Source: Nocardiopsis sp. N85 (lineage in GTDB: Bacteria; Actinomycetota; Actinomycetes; Streptosporangiales; Streptosporangiaceae). From it: a DNA stretch of 64,000 nt. Location of the stretch: positions 124,001-188,000 of the forward strand of contig NZ_JARBUT010000010.1 of the NCBI RefSeq assembly GCF_028882275.1. Reading direction: 5' to 3'. Made by a program: the position numbers and the translations under genes. Position 1 is the stretch's first letter; each line of letters starts with the position of its first letter. The notes beneath the pieces are model-generated. The model had not been told where the DNA came from. It did no database searches and saw nothing but the letters and a program-made list of their open reading frames with translations. Positions 17,901-26,251 of the stretch are shown here, piece after piece.

Positions 17901-18411
17901 GGTCGACGTCGGGCAGTACGTCGGGGTAGGTGGCCTGGGCGCCGTCGACGACCGGCGCGGGCAGGTCCTCGTGCCAGCCCAGGGAGACGTTCTTCGAGCC
18001 CAGGCCGACGCCGACCAGGTCCCGGTCGCCGCCGCCGGAGAAGACGAGGTCGGCGACCGCCGCCTTGGGCCGCAGTGCCCCGTCCGCGCCGACGACCAGG
18101 TCGGTGTCGACGAGGGTCCAGCCGTCCTGGTCGCGCACGCGGACCGGGAGGGCGTTCTGCTCCATGGTGAAGCCGCCGTCGGGGTTGGCCAGGTGCCGGG
18201 TGGTCTCGGTGGTGGCCGCGGTGATCTCGACCGGCTCGCCGGTCTCGGCTGCGAGGGTGAGGGCGGCCCGGTCGTCGATCAGCCCGGTGGTGGAGACACC
18301 CGGGGTGTCGGGATCGGGTTCCTGTCCCGCCTGGGCAGGGGCGGACAGGACGGGCAGCAGGAGCACGGGGGCCAGAACGGCGGCACCCCACACCCGAGCA
18401 CGGCGGGGCAT
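14929..18411 (-). CDS. Secreted DNRLRE/LamG-domain protein, Rhs partner
   Basis: 1,160 residues from ATG 18411. The signal peptide is MPRRARVWGAAVLAPVLLLP ending APAQA. Next comes a beta-rich region, a DNRLRE-type domain at roughly 290-500 (VNARFPSQSYWNYATSHTPG, AFWRFSID), Ig-like segments, and two LamG domains at about 680-900 and 930-1150. The start at 18411 rather than 18471 is supported by GGGAGAGCAAGAG upstream and by the matching start of the paralog at 1811. Only 82 bp separate its stop from the Rhs start, so the two genes are probably one operon. LamG/DNRLRE proteins are extracellular and likely cell-wall associated. A role in display or target binding for the Rhs protein is inference from the pairing. 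Confidence 0.85.
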   Translation of the reverse strand: MPRRARVWGAAVLAPVLLLPVLSAPAQAGQEPDPDTPGVSTTGLIDDRAALTLAAETGEPVEITAATTETTRHLANPDGGFTMEQNALPVRVRDQDGWTLVDTDLVVGADGALRPKAAVADLVFSGGGDRDLVGVGLGSKNVSLGWHEDLPAPVVDGAQATYPDVLPDVDLVMTAGVDGFGQVLVVHTPEAALHPDLAELEMALSSEGVTVHQGENGNLDAVGDRGGESVFTAVAPAMWDSAGVEETGEDPTLMAPAAARSELLDVDVTPAAIRLVPDRAMLTDADTEYPVYIDPSVAVSRHSRTYVNARFPSQSYWNYATSHTPGVGYEPQQGSTKRAFWRFSIDSRTKNATITRATFRAKVTHAYGCTNAQVQLWRTNAITSSTTWNSQTSAWKTRLDTRTVNAGRSNCPGGASPTVEFDATDGYVWSRDAGNQTTTLGLRGNETKSSSNHDWRRFASNPTLQVDYNNPPEVPVQISDSHGGGCTTNSAAPRLINETRPTFTAYVRDRDSTSASRQKVKAQFAWSVDGSQVGSVDSPATDVAVWNSGSFRSARATALPEDVLIAYRVRAHDGTSWSGWSPYCYLRVNTSRPDQGPAVASTDYPTGDAFHGSPGLPGEFTFSNNGVDTAEEYHYGFNDDSCTTKVTPSTQGGSVTVTLTPRQEGPNWIYARTVDGFGNSSDCALVYSFLVAPPSAPVAHIGFDEGQGDRAADAIDPDRGATLSDGVDWVRGRVGTVVDPLLDSTPRMNGTAVHTSGYTDGDPGPYDQINADYPAVDTSGTFSVSVWVKLDRAHAHHTAVAQEGTEQSAFHLGYQGNTGQWVFKMSPEDEHWDGSRPWATVMSSEPAEIGVWTHLLGTYDSQSRKLTLYVDGVEQGEATHTGAWNATGPLTVGRGLFQGVGNYYWPGSIDDVKVWNRVVYDQAVSDHETETEVWRQANAPLSAQGRWALDEFEGTQVADSTDHGLEASLYGDPLTAWNLAENGVTASPGVRLNGDDEYVEASGPALRSDRSFSVAAWVRLDEIGEGLNTSAVSQAGTFQSGFHLGYQGSRSAWTFKMAPHDDSPTSGSDGWTYAFSVTPARLGEWTHLVGVYDHTRGELVLYVNGLEESRTPVDHAWHADGPLRIGSAQHTGTNTYHWSGDIDDVHTYQGILSLLSPAGS

Positions 18412-18937
18412 GGCGGGGCTCTTGCTCTCCCAGGACCGAAGGGGGAGCACCGAAAGGGGCCGCCGCGCCATGGGGACGCGACCGGTGGTGGTCGTCCTGG
18501 GACGGAGCGAGACGTTAGCAACCGTAAGTGAACAAGGGAACCGTGACCCACTTCACTTTCCCAGCGTCCCTCGACATACGACATGTACCTTCCACAACAA
18601 CGATGGGACCAGATTCCACCTTGTCCTTATGTGGACACGTATGAGGGCGTTTGGCGGCTGATGTTCTCGGGGATCCCTCAAGGTTCTCCCGTCCACGGGG
18701 AACCCGGGGCGGACGAGGGCGTGGCCGGGAGCCGGGGCGGCGCGCCGGGTGGAGGCCGTCCCGAGGAGGAGGCGCGCCACGGCGGGCGGTGGGCCGTGCC
18801 CGCCCCGCACGTCGGCGGGGGACGCGCTCGGTCCGCGCACCCGGAACACCCAATATCATTGTTCGGGCCGACGTCCCATATTGGATCATCAATACATTTA
18901 TCATTCGGGTGTCGGCGGAAAATCAAGGAGATCGTCC
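18412..18937. promoter_or_regulatory. Intergenic region between the LamG gene and the divergent aminopeptidase
   Basis: Bases 18412-18690 are the second copy of the LamG upstream region (see 1822-2095). Near the other gene an inverted repeat, ccaatat (18850-18856) and atattgg (18878-18884), flanks 21 bp and may bind a regulator. The ribosome site aaggag is at 18925-18930. No gene was seen. Confidence 0.45.
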
Positions 18938-20218
18938 ATGGGTTATCCCATGCCCGGCCTATGGGTCACCGAGCACACCGTCGCCGTTCCCCTCGACTGG
19001 TCGAATCCCGAAGGAGAAAGGATCGACGTCTTCGTCCGGGAATTGGTCGATCCCGAACGCCGAAACGAGGATCTCCCCCTGCTCACCTTTCTTCAGGGCG
19101 GTCCCGGCGGCGCGAACCCCCGCCCCCTGGAGCCGGGCGGGTGGATCGCCGAAGCGATCAAGGAGTACCGGATCGTGCTGGTCGACCAGCGGGGAACCGG
19201 CCTGAGCACGCCTCTGGACGCGCGGGCCGTCGCCGAACGCGGCGACGGCAGGGCCGGGGCGGATCACCTGGCGTGTTTTCGCGCCGATTCCATCGTGCGC
19301 GACCTGGAGCACGTCCGAAAGACCGTGTACGACGGTTCCCGTTGGGCGACCCTCGCGCAGAGCTACGGCGGTTGGTTGACCCTCGCCTACCTTTCGCACG
19401 CGCCCGAGGCGCTCAACGCCTGCTATATCTGCGGCGGGGTACCCGGAATTCCGGCGGACGTCGAAGAGGTCTACCGTCGCACGTTCACCCGGACCGAGCA
19501 GAAGAACGCGGAATACCGTCGCAGGTATCCGCGGGACGTCGACGCCGTGTCGGCGATCGCCGACCACCTGGCCGGGAACGACGTGCGCCTGCCCGACGGG
19601 GACCGGCTCACCGTGCGCAGGTTCCAGTCACTGGGCCTGGACTTCGGCATGAAGCCGGGCTTCGAGCGCATGCACTGGCTCGTGGAGGGCGCGTTCATCC
19701 GTCCGGGCCGCCTGTCGCCGGCGTTCCTCCAGGAGGTGCTGGTGCGCACGTCCAGCGCGGTGAGTCCGCTGTTCTGGACGTTGCAGGAGGCCATCTACGC
19801 CGACGGCACCGGCGGTGCCACGGCCTGGGCCGCCCAGCGCGAACGGGAGCGGCGTCCGGGTTTCGCCGAGGACGCCCGCCCGCTGCTGTTCACCGGTGAG
19901 ATGGCCTTCCCGTGGATGTTCGAGGAGGTGCGGCTGCTGCGCGACCTGCGGCCCGCGGTCGAGGCGCTGGCCGAGCGCTCCGGCTGGCCCGCGCTGTACG
20001 ACCGCGACCGTCTGGCCGCCAACGAGGTCCCGGTGGCGGCGGCCGTCTACCACGACGACATGTACGTCGACGCCCGACTCCAGTTGGACACCCTGAGCGG
20101 CCTGGGCAACTCCTGGTCGTGGGTGACCAACGAGTTCGAGCACGACGGCGTCCACTCCGGGCGCGTGTTCGGCCGCCTGCGCGCGTCCATGCGCGACCGC
20201 GGCGGCGAACCCCGCTGA
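18938..20218 (+). CDS. Alpha/beta-hydrolase, S33 prolyl aminopeptidase family
   Basis: 426 residues. The oxyanion segment is LLTFLQGGPGG, with the typical VDQRGTG downstream. The nucleophile elbow is AQSYGG near residue 152, and a C-terminal EHDGVHSG supplies the likely catalytic His. These are hallmarks of the S33 proline iminopeptidase family, which cleaves N-terminal proline (or a similar residue) from peptides. No signal peptide is seen, so it is probably cytoplasmic. The start ATG 18938 (MGYPMPGLWV) has AAGGAG 7 nt upstream; the longer upstream frame is non-coding in character. The gene stands alone, convergent with the LacI-type regulator. Confidence 0.88.
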   Translation: MGYPMPGLWVTEHTVAVPLDWSNPEGERIDVFVRELVDPERRNEDLPLLTFLQGGPGGANPRPLEPGGWIAEAIKEYRIVLVDQRGTGLSTPLDARAVAERGDGRAGADHLACFRADSIVRDLEHVRKTVYDGSRWATLAQSYGGWLTLAYLSHAPEALNACYICGGVPGIPADVEEVYRRTFTRTEQKNAEYRRRYPRDVDAVSAIADHLAGNDVRLPDGDRLTVRRFQSLGLDFGMKPGFERMHWLVEGAFIRPGRLSPAFLQEVLVRTSSAVSPLFWTLQEAIYADGTGGATAWAAQRERERRPGFAEDARPLLFTGEMAFPWMFEEVRLLRDLRPAVEALAERSGWPALYDRDRLAANEVPVAAAVYHDDMYVDARLQLDTLSGLGNSWSWVTNEFEHDGVHSGRVFGRLRASMRDRGGEPR

Positions 20219-20284
20219 TCCCCGGCCGGACCGGGACTCTCCCCCCCGGGGCGTCCCGGCCCGGCGCCGGGAGCCGGGCGGGCG

Positions 20285-21283
20285 TCAGACGGCCGGGCCG
20301 GTGGAATCGCGGATCACCAGGTGGGAGGGGAGCACCACCTGTTGGGGCGCCGGCTGCGAGCGGGAGAGGGACCCCTTGCGGATGAGGAGTTCCACCGCGG
20401 CCCGGCCGGCCTCCTCCTGCGGGCCGGCGACCGTGGTCAGGGCGGGGACGCACAGGTCGGCGCCGAAGATGTCGTCGTAGCCGACGACGCTGACCCGCCC
20501 GGGCACCGGGATCCCCCGTTCGGTGAGCCGGCGCAGGACGCCGATGGCCAGCAGGTCGTTGTGGGCGACCAGGGCGGTGGCCTCCGCGGCCAGGGCGGCG
20601 TCCGCGGCCGCGCCGCCGCCGTCGACCTTGGGCGGGAAGGGGCCCAGGCGCCGGGCCGTCATGCCGTGCCGTTCGGCGGCCGCGCGCAGGGCCCGCCAGC
20701 GCTGTGAGGCCGTCCAGGACCGGTGCGGGCCCGACAGGTAGACGACGGAGCGGTGCCCCAGGGAGGCCAGGTGCTCGATGATCTGGCGGCTGCCGGACCC
20801 GTTGTCGACCACCGCGCCGGGCAGCCCCTCGACCTGGCGGTTGACCAGCGCGAGGTTGTACTCCCGGGCCAGTTCCCGGGTGGTGTCCTCGCGCAGGCGG
20901 CTGGCCGCGAGCACGAATCCGTCGACGGAGCGGGACAGGCGCTCGATCTGGTTGCGCTCGTTGTCCGCGGACTCCTCGGTGTTGGCGAGGATGAACGTCA
21001 GCCCGGCCTCGCTGGCGCGCTTCTCGGCGCCGCGGATGGTGCCGAAGAAGTGCGGGTTGGTGATGTCGGGGACCAGCATGGCGATCGTCGCCTTGTGCCC
21101 TGATTGCAGGGCGGTCGCCAGCGGGTCGGGGCGGTAGCCCAGGCGTTCGGCGACGGCGACGACGTGGTCGCGGGTGACCGGGTTGACCCTTCGGGGGTTG
21201 TTGAGGGCCCGCGAGACGGTGGAGGCGGCCACGCCCGCCTCCCTGGCGACGTCGTAGATGGTGGTGCGCCGGGGGGAGTTCAT
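20285..21283 (-). CDS. LacI-family regulator of the shikimate/quinate operon
   Basis: 332 residues. The N-terminal LacI helix-turn-helix is TIYDVAREAGVAASTVSRAL with hinge region RPDPLATALQSG, followed by a periplasmic-binding-protein-like effector domain (IAMLVPDITNPHFF, VVGYDDIFGADLCVPALTTV). It is divergent from the TRAP transporter genes, with a palindromic operator between. The likely role is repression of the downstream uptake and catabolic genes, relieved by shikimate, quinate or dehydroshikimate; the inducer is inference from the neighbours. Confidence 0.88.
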   Translation of the reverse strand: MNSPRRTTIYDVAREAGVAASTVSRALNNPRRVNPVTRDHVVAVAERLGYRPDPLATALQSGHKATIAMLVPDITNPHFFGTIRGAEKRASEAGLTFILANTEESADNERNQIERLSRSVDGFVLAASRLREDTTRELAREYNLALVNRQVEGLPGAVVDNGSGSRQIIEHLASLGHRSVVYLSGPHRSWTASQRWRALRAAAERHGMTARRLGPFPPKVDGGGAAADAALAAEATALVAHNDLLAIGVLRRLTERGIPVPGRVSVVGYDDIFGADLCVPALTTVAGPQEEAGRAAVELLIRKGSLSRSQPAPQQVVLPSHLVIRDSTGPAV

Positions 21284-21313
21284 GGCCCCTGTCTACCGTC
21301 CTGCGGCAACATT

Positions 21314-21329
21314 TGGCAATCGCTTGCCA
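21314..21329. promoter_or_regulatory. LacI-type operator palindrome
   Basis: The site tggcaatcgcttgcca has perfect 6-bp arms (TGGCAA/TTGCCA) around a 4-bp centre. It lies 30 bp upstream of the LacI-family start and in the promoter region of the divergent TRAP operon, so it could control both. Confidence 0.7.
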
Positions 21330-21443
21330 TTCAATCCGCAGGAAACCTAGAGTTCACGGCACGGCCTCACGCGGCTGTAGCCCACGTCACATTCGCCGCG
21401 CTGATCAGCGCGGACGCCCTCCCCGAACCTGAAACCGACGCGT

Positions 21444-21983
21444 ATGACATCGATTCCGCACCCTCCCGATCCGACGACACCGCGCACCCGCCCGGCCGTC
21501 CTGCGCCGGCTGGAGAGGGCCGAGCTGACCACCGGCGCCGTCATGCTCACGGTGATCTTCGCCCTGATGCTCACCCAGGCCGTGCAACGGCACCTGCCGC
21601 TGGCCGGCTGGGTCTGGACGGGCGAACTCGCCCGCTACGGCCTCGTCTGGCTGACCTTCTCCGTCGCCGGGTACCTGGTCGGCCGGGACGAGCACATCAC
21701 CCTCAAACTCGTCGACTTCTTCCTGCGCGGGTGGGCGCTGCGAGCGGTGTGGATCCTCGCCAACCTCGTCGTGGCCGCGGTGTCCGCGGGCCTCGTCGTC
21801 GAGGCCTTCGCCCTGGTCTTCGGCGGCTCGCCGCAGACCACCCCCGCCCTGGGCATCCCTCTTTCCTGGACCTACGTGATCCCCATGATCGGCCTGACCC
21901 TCGCCGGGCTGCGCGCCCTGGCCAACACCCTGCTGCCCACGCCCCCGGCGCTGGAGACCCCGCCGCGGGAGGACGACCGATGA
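21444..21983 (+). CDS. dctQ: TRAP transporter small permease (DctQ family)
   Basis: 179 residues with four predicted membrane segments (TGAVMLTVIFALMLTQAV; LARYGLVWLTFSVAGYLVG; ALRAVWILANLVVAAVSAGL; a last one near TYVIPMIGLTLAGL). DctQ partners DctM in the inner membrane and uses ion gradients rather than ATP. Its stop overlaps the dctM start (ATGA). With dctM and dctP it makes a complete TRAP system, probably taking up a cyclic carboxylic acid such as shikimate, quinate or dehydroshikimate given the two catabolic enzymes that follow. Confidence 0.88.
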   Translation: MTSIPHPPDPTTPRTRPAVLRRLERAELTTGAVMLTVIFALMLTQAVQRHLPLAGWVWTGELARYGLVWLTFSVAGYLVGRDEHITLKLVDFFLRGWALRAVWILANLVVAAVSAGLVVEAFALVFGGSPQTTPALGIPLSWTYVIPMIGLTLAGLRALANTLLPTPPALETPPREDDR

Positions 21984-23254
21984 GCGCGACCCTGGTGATC
22001 CTGGGCATCCTCCTCCTGTTGGTCCTGCGCGTACCGGTGGCCTTCGCGATCCTGGGCCCCTGCCTGCTCTACATGTCCCTCACCGACCAGTCGACCGGGC
22101 TGAGCCTGCGCACCGCCGCCCAGGAGGTCAACAGCTTCCCCCTGCTGGCCGTGCCGCTGTTCATCCTGCTCGGCGTGGTCGCCAACCACACGGGCATCGC
22201 CGACCGCATCTTCGCCTTCGCGCAGGTGCTGCTGGGCCGGGTCCGGGCGAGCCTGGGCTACGTCAACATCGGCGTCAGCCTGGGGTTCTCCTGGATCAGC
22301 GGCGCGGCCATGGCCGACGTGGCGGGCATGGGCAAGATGATGGTCCCGGCCATGACCCAACGGGGCTACCCCCGCCGGTTCACCCTCGGACTGACCGCGT
22401 CGTCGAGCCTGATCAGCCCGGTGATGCCGCCGAGCATCCCGGCGATCGTCTACGCCTCCGTCGCGGCCGTGTCCACCGCCGCGCTCTTCGCCGCCGCCGT
22501 GGTGCCCGCCCTGCTCGTGGCCGGCGGACTGGCGCTGTACGTCTTCGTCTGGAGCCGCAGGCAGCCGCAGCTGGCCGGGCGGCGCTCCGAACCGGGAGAG
22601 CTGCGCCGGGCCGCCCTGCGGGTCATCGGCCCCCTGGGAGCCCCGGTCATCCTCCTGGGCGGCATCCTCAGCGGCCTGTTCACCCCGACCGAGGCCGCCG
22701 CCGTCGGTGTCGCCTACGTCGTGGTCCTGGGGCTGTGCTACCGCCGGTTGGGCCTGCGCTCCCTGTGGGGCATCACCGTGGAGACCGCCACCACGGCCGC
22801 CTCCATCGCGCTGATCCTGGCCGCCTCGGGCCTGCTCGGCTGGGTCCTGGCCCGGGAGCGCGTCCCCCAGGACATCGCCTCGTTCCTGCTCGGCTTCACC
22901 GACAGCCCCGTGGTCTTCCTGATCATGGTGAACGTCGCCCTGATCGTCATCGGCGCGCTGCTGGAGCCCATGGCGGCCCTGGTCATCACCGTTCCGGTCC
23001 TGCTGCCCATCGCCGTGCAGTTCGGCGTGGACCCGGTCCACTTCGGGGTGATCGTCATCCTCAACCTGATGATCGGCCTGCTCACCCCGCCCATCGGCGG
23101 CGTCCTCTTCGTGCTGGGGTCGGCCACGCGCACCCCGATGCACGAGGTCTTCCGCGGCACCGCCCCGTTCCTGATCCCGATCGTGGCCGTCCTCGTCCTG
23201 CTGACGCTGGCACCCGATCTCGTCCTGTTCCTCCCCGGACTGCTGGGTCTGTGA
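21980..23254 (+). CDS. dctM: TRAP transporter large permease (DctM family)
   Basis: 424 residues with about 11-12 membrane segments. Family features include FPLLAVPLFILLGVVANHTG near the first third, SSSLISPVMPPSIPAIVYA, and the end LMIGLLTPPIGGVLFVLGSA. It forms the transport channel of the TRAP system. ATG 21980 overlaps the dctQ stop by 4 bp, with GGGAGGA upstream. Confidence 0.92.
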   Translation: MSATLVILGILLLLVLRVPVAFAILGPCLLYMSLTDQSTGLSLRTAAQEVNSFPLLAVPLFILLGVVANHTGIADRIFAFAQVLLGRVRASLGYVNIGVSLGFSWISGAAMADVAGMGKMMVPAMTQRGYPRRFTLGLTASSSLISPVMPPSIPAIVYASVAAVSTAALFAAAVVPALLVAGGLALYVFVWSRRQPQLAGRRSEPGELRRAALRVIGPLGAPVILLGGILSGLFTPTEAAAVGVAYVVVLGLCYRRLGLRSLWGITVETATTAASIALILAASGLLGWVLARERVPQDIASFLLGFTDSPVVFLIMVNVALIVIGALLEPMAALVITVPVLLPIAVQFGVDPVHFGVIVILNLMIGLLTPPIGGVLFVLGSATRTPMHEVFRGTAPFLIPIVAVLVLLTLAPDLVLFLPGLLGL

Positions 23255-23291
23255 CCCCGCTCCATCCCCCACCACCGAAGGAGACCCTCGC

Positions 23292-24296
23292 ATGAACCGC
23301 ATGCTCCGCCTGCCGCTGCCCGTCCTGGTGACCGTGCTCGCCCTCACCGCCTGCTCCTCGTCCTCCGACACCGACGACGCGGCGGAGGGCACCACCCTGA
23401 CCTTCTCCAACAGCTACACCGAGGACCACCCGCACACCCGCTGCGGGATCGACCTGGTCGCCGAGCGCGTGGCCGAGGCCGACGTCGACCTGACCGTCGA
23501 CACCTTCCCCAACAGCCAACTCGGCAACAACACCGAGACGTTCGCCTCGGTGATGTCCGGGGACATCGACATGGACGTGCAGGGATCGGCCGCGCTCGGC
23601 GCCGCCCACGGCCCCATCGGCGTCTTCGACGCCGCCTACGCCTTCGACGACGTCGACCACATGTTCTCCTTCTTCGACTCCCCTGCCGCCGACCCGATGA
23701 AGGAGGGCTTCAGCGAGGTCACCGACGCCCACATCCTCGACGTCTGGTACTTCGGCGAGCGCCACTTCACCGCCAACGAGGCCATCCGGTCCCCCGAGGA
23801 CCTGGCGGGACTGCGGATGCGCTTCCCCGACTCACCCATCTACCTCGCCAACGCCGAGGCCATGGGAGCCAACGCCACAGCCGTCGCCTTCGAAGAGGTC
23901 TACATGGCCCTCCAGCAGGGCATCGTCGACGGCCAGGAGAACCCGATCGCCACCATCGCCGCCGACAACTTCGACGAGGTCCAGTCGCACATCAGCCTCT
24001 CCGGCCACCAGATCGGCTCGCAGATGATCGTGGTCTCCGGCGCCACCTGGGACGGCCTGAGCGAGGAACAGCAGGAGGCCCTCCAGGAGGCGGTGTCCTC
24101 GGTCCGCGCGGACAACCGCGCCTGCATCGAGGAGGCCGAGGCGGAGGTCCTGGCCGACTGGGAGGCCACCGGCGCCATCGAGGTCGTCGACGACGTCGAC
24201 GTGGAGACCTTCCGCGAGCAGGTCCGGGAGTACTTCATGGAGAACCTGGAGGGCGAGGAGCTGGAGCTCTACCAGAGCTTCCAGGAAGCCCGCTGA
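23292..24296 (+). CDS. dctP: TRAP transporter substrate-binding lipoprotein (DctP family)
   Basis: 334 residues. A lipoprotein signal peptide ends in the lipobox LTAC (Cys near residue 20). The DctP domain shows FSNSYTEDHPHTRCGIDLVA, a central GLRMRFPDSPIYL with the arginine that usually binds a carboxylate (LRMR), and EVYMALQQGIVDGQENPIAT. It captures the substrate outside the cell and hands it to DctQM. It follows dctM by 37 bp with GAAGGAG upstream. Confidence 0.92.
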   Translation: MNRMLRLPLPVLVTVLALTACSSSSDTDDAAEGTTLTFSNSYTEDHPHTRCGIDLVAERVAEADVDLTVDTFPNSQLGNNTETFASVMSGDIDMDVQGSAALGAAHGPIGVFDAAYAFDDVDHMFSFFDSPAADPMKEGFSEVTDAHILDVWYFGERHFTANEAIRSPEDLAGLRMRFPDSPIYLANAEAMGANATAVAFEEVYMALQQGIVDGQENPIATIAADNFDEVQSHISLSGHQIGSQMIVVSGATWDGLSEEQQEALQEAVSSVRADNRACIEEAEAEVLADWEATGAIEVVDDVDVETFREQVREYFMENLEGEELELYQSFQEAR

Positions 24297-24364
24297 CACG
24301 CAGACCGCACCATCGTCCGGGCGCGTCCCGCTCGCGCCCCCTCACGGAATCGGAGTCCGTTCAC

Positions 24365-26251
24365 ATGCGGCGTTCCATCGCCACCGTCTGCCTCAGCGGC
24401 ACCCTGGAGGAGAAGCTGAGGGCGGCGAGCCGGGTCGGCTTCGACGGGGTGGAGATCTTCGAGAACGATCTCATCGCCTCCCCGCTGCGCCCCCGGGAGA
24501 TCCGTTCCCTGGCCGACGACCTCGGCCTGGACATCGATCTCTACCAGCCCTTCCGCGACTTCGAGGGGGTGGACGACGCCCGGCTGGCGGAGAACGTGCG
24601 CCGCGCCGAGGCCAAGTTCGCCCTCATGGTGGAACTCGGCGTGGACACCGTCCTGGTCTGCTCCAACGCCACGGCCACCGCCATCGACGACGACGGCCGG
24701 GCCGCCGCGCAGTTGCGGCTGCTGGCCGAGACCGCCGAACCCTACGGGGTGCGGGTGGCCTACGAGGCGCTGGCCTGGGGGACGCACGTGTCCACCTACG
24801 GGCGGTCCTGGGAACTCGTCCGGCGGGCCGACCACCCCTCGCTCGGTCTGTGCCTGGACAGTTTCCACATCCTGTCGCGCGGGGACGATCCCTCGGGCAT
24901 CCGCGACATCCCGGGGGACCGGCTCTTCTTCCTCCAGCTCGCCGACGCGCCCCGGATGAGCATGGACGTCCTCCAGTGGAGCCGGCACCACCGCTGTTTC
25001 CCCGGCCAGGGCGGGTTCGACCTGGTGGCGTTCACGGAACACGTGCTCGCCGCCGGCTACGGCGGTCCGCTGTCCCTGGAGGTCTTCAACGACGTCTTCC
25101 GGGCGGCCGACCCCGAGCGGACCGCCGCCGACGCGCTGCGTTCGCTCACCGTGCTGGAGGACTCCCTCGCCCGCCGGGGCGAGGGGGTCCCCGGCGGGCG
25201 TGCCGCCGTGACGCTCGCCCGCCTGCCCGACCCGGTGCCGCCGCGCGGGTTCGGGTTCGTGGAGGTGGCCGCCACGCAGGAGACGGCGGTACGTGTCCGC
25301 TCCGTGCTCTCCGCGCTGGGGTTCGCGCACGTCCGGGACCACCGTTCCAAGCCCGTACAACTGTGGGAGCACGGGCGCGCCCGGATCCTGCTCAACGCGA
25401 CCGACCCCCGGCTCGGACACACCTGGGACTCCGCTGCGGCCATCACCGCGCTGGGCGTGGACCTGGACGACCCCGAACGGGTCGGGGACCGGGCCGAGCT
25501 GCTGTGCGCACCGGCGCTGACCCGCCGGCGGGACCGGGCCGAGACCCCGCTGCGGGCCGTGGCCGCGCCGGACGGCACCGCCGTCTTCCTCTGCCCGGTC
25601 GGCGAGGGGGGCGAGGACCCGTGGCTGGCGGACTTCTCGGCGCCCGCCGTCGAGGACGTCCGTCCGGGCGGCGACACCCCCGTCACCGGCATCGACCACG
25701 TCGGGCTGCACCAGCCCTTCGACCACTTCGACGAGGCGTCGCTGTTCTACTCCGCCCTGTTGGGGTTGACCGCCGGTGAGAGCACCGACCTGGCCTCCCC
25801 CGACGGGCTGGTGCGCAGCCGGGCGCTGTCCCTGCCCTCCCCGGACGAGGGGCCGCGCATCGCCCTCAACGTCTCCGTCATCGGGGACGGTCCTCACCCG
25901 GACCCCGCCCAGGGCGTCCAGCACATCGCCCTGGCCTGCGACGACATCATCGCCGTGGCGGAGGCGGCGGTGGCGGCCGGGCTGCCCCTGATGCCCGTTC
26001 CGGACAACTACCACGACGACCTGGCGGCACGCACCGACCTGCCGCCGCACCGAAGAGAACAGGTGAGACGGCTCGACATCCTCCACGACCACGATCCCGA
26101 CGGCGGGGGTGGGTTCCTCCACTTCTTCACCCCCCTGCTCGACGGTCACCTCTTCTTCGAGGTGGTGCAGCGCGTCGACGGATATCAGGGGTACGGGGCC
26201 CGGAACACGCCGGTGCGCATGACCGTCCACCGGACGGGGCGGGCCGCGTGA
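24365..26251 (+). CDS. 3-dehydroshikimate dehydratase, QuiC-type (TIM barrel fused to VOC domain)
   Basis: 628 residues. Residues 1-275 are a sugar-phosphate-isomerase/AP-endonuclease-type TIM barrel (RSIATVCLSGTLEEKLRAAS) with metal-binding acidic and His positions in AYEALAWGTHV, CLDSFHI, QLADAPRM and LEVFND. Residues ~300-620 form a VOC/4-hydroxyphenylpyruvate-dioxygenase-like half (TGIDHVGLHQPF, VQHIALACDDI, LFFEVVQRVDGYQGYGARNT). This fusion is the known QuiC1 architecture, converting 3-dehydroshikimate to protocatechuate. It overlaps the next gene by GTGA. The VOC half's own activity is unclear in the family. Confidence 0.85.
   Translation: MRRSIATVCLSGTLEEKLRAASRVGFDGVEIFENDLIASPLRPREIRSLADDLGLDIDLYQPFRDFEGVDDARLAENVRRAEAKFALMVELGVDTVLVCSNATATAIDDDGRAAAQLRLLAETAEPYGVRVAYEALAWGTHVSTYGRSWELVRRADHPSLGLCLDSFHILSRGDDPSGIRDIPGDRLFFLQLADAPRMSMDVLQWSRHHRCFPGQGGFDLVAFTEHVLAAGYGGPLSLEVFNDVFRAADPERTAADALRSLTVLEDSLARRGEGVPGGRAAVTLARLPDPVPPRGFGFVEVAATQETAVRVRSVLSALGFAHVRDHRSKPVQLWEHGRARILLNATDPRLGHTWDSAAAITALGVDLDDPERVGDRAELLCAPALTRRRDRAETPLRAVAAPDGTAVFLCPVGEGGEDPWLADFSAPAVEDVRPGGDTPVTGIDHVGLHQPFDHFDEASLFYSALLGLTAGESTDLASPDGLVRSRALSLPSPDEGPRIALNVSVIGDGPHPDPAQGVQHIALACDDIIAVAEAAVAAGLPLMPVPDNYHDDLAARTDLPPHRREQVRRLDILHDHDPDGGGGFLHFFTPLLDGHLFFEVVQRVDGYQGYGARNTPVRMTVHRTGRAA

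Noticed and set aside
18471..18471. Upstream ATG for the LamG protein
   Set aside because: The ribosome site and the conserved start of the paralog support ATG 18411; the extra 20 residues would precede the signal peptide.
8874..18531. Three very long plus-strand open frames (8874-11351, 11391-14267, 14788-18531)
   Set aside because: They are antisense to the Rhs and LamG genes, whose domains are clear. The plus frames are low-complexity G/V/H/R sequence without domains.
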